A stretch of 64,000 bases of DNA from contig NZ_MDEQ02000004.1 of assembly GCF_001883705.2 (NCBI RefSeq), positions 124,001 through 188,000 of the forward strand. The letters are read 5' to 3'. Both the position numbers and the translations under genes were made by a program. The stretch comes from Burkholderia catarinensis (GTDB lineage Bacteria > Pseudomonadota > Gammaproteobacteria > Burkholderiales > Burkholderiaceae). This document shows, one piece after another, positions 61,701 through 64,000 of this stretch; within the stretch, counting starts at the first letter, position 1, and each line of letters opens with the position of its first letter. The notes under the pieces were generated by a model. It had not been told where the DNA came from. It saw only the letters and a program-made list of their open reading frames with translations, and searched no databases.

Positions 61701-62258
61701 GTGTTCCTCGACGCGCAGTCGGCCGACCTGATCGATGCGATCACGACGCTCGAGGACGCGATCCACAAGATCGACCAGGAAACCCGCACGCTGCTGCAGG
61801 GCACCTTCGACGAGGTCAACCGTCATTTCAGCGACCTGTTCCCGCGCCTGTTCGGCGGTGGCCAGGCGAGGCTGATCATGACGGGCGACGAGATCCTCGA
61901 TGCCGGCGTACAGGTGATGGCGCAGCCGCCCGGCAAGAAGAACGCGACGATCCACCTGCTGTCGGGCGGCGAGAAGGCGCTGACCGCGACCGCGCTGGTG
62001 TTCGCGATGTTCCAGCTGAACCCGGCGCCGTTCTGTCTGCTCGACGAGGTCGACGCGCCGCTCGACGACGCGAACACCGAACGGTTCGCGAATCTCGTGC
62101 GCGCGATGTCCGAAAAGACGCAGTTCCTGTTCATCTCGCACAACAAGATCGCGATGGAGATGGCGCAGCAACTGATCGGCGTGACGATGCAGGAGCAGGG
62201 CGTGTCGCGGATCGTTGCGGTGGACATGGAAACCGCCGCGGGTTTTGCCCAGAATTGA
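58746..62258 (+). CDS. smc: Chromosome partition protein SMC
   Basis: A 1170-residue SMC ATPase that compacts and separates the chromosome. The N-terminal half-ATPase has [10 protein letters not shown] and Walker A [20 protein letters not shown]; long Ala/Glu/Arg/Gln-rich coiled coils flank a hinge around residues 505-650 ([20 protein letters not shown] onward). The C-terminal part has signature [19 protein letters not shown] and Walker B [15 protein letters not shown]. The start is GTG at 58746 ([17 protein letters not shown]); the frame is open upstream but non-conserved. It is first of the smc-zipA-ligA group. Confidence 0.96.
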   Translation: [1170 protein letters not shown]

Positions 62259-62343
62259 CGTTTGACGAAACCGGATCGCGTTCGCGCGGCGCATGGGCGC
62301 CCGTTCGCGGTCCCGACGAAAAAGAATTGCTGATGGAGCATGC

Positions 62344-63618
62344 ATGGACGAGTTGACACTCGGTTTGATCGGCGCGGGCGCTGTCGTGGTGGGCGGCGTC
62401 GTGGTCTACAACGCATGGCAGGGCGCGAAGGTGCGGCGCAGGATGCCGCGTCCGATGCCGGAGGAAGCGGCCGAGGCGATGAACCGCCCCGAGCGCGACG
62501 AAGAGTTGCCGTTCATCGAGCCGGTGCGTCAGCCGGTGCGTCGCGAGCCCGCGGCACCGGCCGCGGCGACTGCCACGCCGGCTGAAGTTTCGCGCGTCGA
62601 GCCGACGTTCGGCGGCGCGGCGCCTGCCGATATGCCGGCCGATCTGCAGGCCGAGGCGACCGGCGTCGATATGCCGCCCGAGTCGACGGAGCCGGCTGCC
62701 GGTGAAGGCACGGTGACTGCCGCCGTGCACGAAGCGCCCGCCGAGGCGGCCGAGCCGACCGAACCCGTGCTGCCGGCCGCGACGACGATCTCGTCGGCGC
62801 CGCCCGCGATCGTCGATCGCCGGATCGACTGCATCGTGCCGATCCGTCTCGCCGGGCCGCTGCCGGGCGACAAGATCCTGCCGGTCGCGCAGCGGCTGCG
62901 CCGCGCGGGCAGCAAGCCCGTGCATATCGAAGGCAAGCCGGAAGGCGGCCAATGGGAGCTGCTGCAGAACGGCGTGCGCTACGACGAACTGCGCGCGGCC
63001 GCGCAGCTCGCGAACCGCGGCGGTGCGCTGAACGAGCTCGAGTTCTCCGAATTCGTGACGGGCGTCCAGCAGTTCGCCGACGCGATCGACGGCGCGCCGG
63101 AATTTCCGGACATGATGGAGACGGTGGCGATGGCGCGCGAGCTCGACGCGTTCGCCGCGCAGTGCGACGCACAACTGTCGATCAACGTGATGTCGGACGG
63201 CGCACCGTGGTCGGCGAACTACGTGCAGGCGGTCGCGTCGCAGGACGGGTTGCTGCTGTCGCGCGACGGCACGCGCTTCGTGAAGCTCGACGCGAAGCAG
63301 AACCCCGTGTTCATGCTGCAGTTCGGCGACACGAACTTCCTGCGTGACGACCTCACGTACAAGGGCGGCAACATGATCACGCTGGTGCTCGACGTGCCGG
63401 TCGCCGAAGAGGACATCCTGCCGTTCCGGCTGATGTGCGATTACGCGAAGTCGCTGTCGGAACGGATCGGCGCACGGGTCGTCGACGATTCGCGCCGGCC
63501 GCTGCCGGAGTCGACGCTGCTGGCGATCGAGCAGCAGTTGATGAAGCTGTACGCGAAGCTCGAGGAAGCCGGCATTCCGGCCGGTTCGCCGGTCACGCGC
63601 CGCCTCTTCAGCCAGTAA
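62344..63618 (+). CDS. zipA: Cell division protein ZipA
   Basis: A 424-residue FtsZ-anchoring protein. A single N-terminal helix (LGLIGAGAVVVGGVVVYNAW) is followed by a basic stretch, then a Pro/Ala/Glu-rich linker of about 130 residues, and a C-terminal ZipA/FtsZ-binding domain (about 155-420) with ELEFSEFVTGVQQFADAIDG and GGNMITLVLDVPVAEED. Position between smc and ligA is typical and backs the call, since the C-terminal domain is diverged from the enteric protein. Confidence 0.9.
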   Translation: MDELTLGLIGAGAVVVGGVVVYNAWQGAKVRRRMPRPMPEEAAEAMNRPERDEELPFIEPVRQPVRREPAAPAAATATPAEVSRVEPTFGGAAPADMPADLQAEATGVDMPPESTEPAAGEGTVTAAVHEAPAEAAEPTEPVLPAATTISSAPPAIVDRRIDCIVPIRLAGPLPGDKILPVAQRLRRAGSKPVHIEGKPEGGQWELLQNGVRYDELRAAAQLANRGGALNELEFSEFVTGVQQFADAIDGAPEFPDMMETVAMARELDAFAAQCDAQLSINVMSDGAPWSANYVQAVASQDGLLLSRDGTRFVKLDAKQNPVFMLQFGDTNFLRDDLTYKGGNMITLVLDVPVAEEDILPFRLMCDYAKSLSERIGARVVDDSRRPLPESTLLAIEQQLMKLYAKLEEAGIPAGSPVTRRLFSQ

Positions 63619-63659
63619 CGCGAAGGAGCGGGCGGCGGGCTTCGGCGCCGCCGTTCATC

Positions 63660-63693
63660 GCTGCAGCGCACACCTTTCCGGGTGCGCTGCAGC
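63660..63693. other. 12-bp-stem hairpin between zipA and ligA
   Basis: A perfect stem GCTGCAGCGCAC/GTGCGCTGCAGC with a ten-base loop, 41 bases after the zipA stop and 92 before the ligA start. There is no T-run. It may be an mRNA-stability element or a weak terminator separating the two genes. Confidence 0.5.
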
Positions 63694-63745
63694 ACGCTCA
63701 TCGGGCACGCATTGCACGCCCCGCCGCGGCGTCAAACTGAGATAA

Positions 63746-64000
<255 letters not shown>

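Noticed and set aside
58437..62345. A 1302-codon open frame on the minus strand opposite smc
   Set aside because: Its product is a low-complexity Arg/Leu/Val/Glu string with no domain. It mirrors the codon bias of smc, whose motifs are all intact. It is a high-GC artefact, like many other long antisense frames here (for example 5599-7755 opposite cyoB/cyoC).

Overview
The window is a 64 kb stretch of high-GC, almost fully coding bacterial chromosome. Gene content, gene order and codon use point to a Burkholderia main chromosome, most likely of the cepacia complex. Supporting groups are lysC followed by tRNA-Ser, cyoABCD, a gltX/tRNA-Ala-Glu-Asp block, aceB and aceA, the dapC-dapD-dapE-prmB lysine cluster, and smc-zipA-ligA. 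I see no insertion sequence, prophage, CRISPR array or rRNA operon. Most of the window is housekeeping. The part with the most accessory character is 0.9-18.8 kb.

Layout. 1-0.9 kb: 3' end of lysC, then tRNA-Ser(GCU) with a clean sigma-70 promoter and a terminator. 0.9-2.4 kb: a protein made of two related glycosyltransferase-like halves, followed by a 500-base AT-richer gap. 2.9-8.5 kb: a stand-alone NuoM-like proton-channel subunit, then a bo3-type quinol oxidase operon (cyoABCD, no cyoE). 8.6-18.8 kb: an envelope-stress or efflux-type locus. It holds a DUF4148 secreted protein divergent from a response regulator/histidine kinase/degenerate-receiver regulator operon, a second DUF4148 protein, a tripartite RND efflux operon, and a divergent secreted repeat protein. 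A shared palindrome, TGAA-N6-TTCA, lies in the control regions of this locus and suggests one regulon. 19-24.7 kb: yejABEF peptide ABC importer. 24.8-26.6 kb: an NlpC/P60 peptidase and a patatin-like lipase with a Tat/lipoprotein-type leader.

26.9-29.5 kb: gltX, tRNA-Ala, then three tRNA-Glu/tRNA-Asp pairs, two of them in a 295-base tandem duplication. 29.6-37.4 kb: GNAT, AraC regulator, gamma-glutamylcyclotransferase-like protein, malate synthase with an upstream haloacid dehalogenase and divergent LysR, universal stress protein, isocitrate lyase. This places both glyoxylate-shunt enzymes within 6 kb. 37.7-43.3 kb: DEAD-box helicase with a long leader, acyl-CoA-binding protein, and a tsaB-rimI-uracil-DNA glycosylase-DUF1853 operon. 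43.3-52.8 kb: thiD, lplT, alr-radA, a small orphan protein, an ABC-F ATPase, glutathione peroxidase, cardiolipin synthase.

52.9-57.5 kb: a leftward operon dapC, dapD, ArsC-like, dapE, prmB, closed by a 17-bp-stem hairpin. dapC, dapD and dapE carry the succinylase branch of lysine and diaminopimelate synthesis, and alr (D-alanine) also feeds the cell wall. 57.7-64 kb: EamA transporter, then smc, zipA and the 5' end of ligA (chromosome condensation, division, DNA ligation).

Family assignments rest on motifs read by eye from translated sequence. No database search was run. Promoters, operators and terminators are sequence-pattern predictions.
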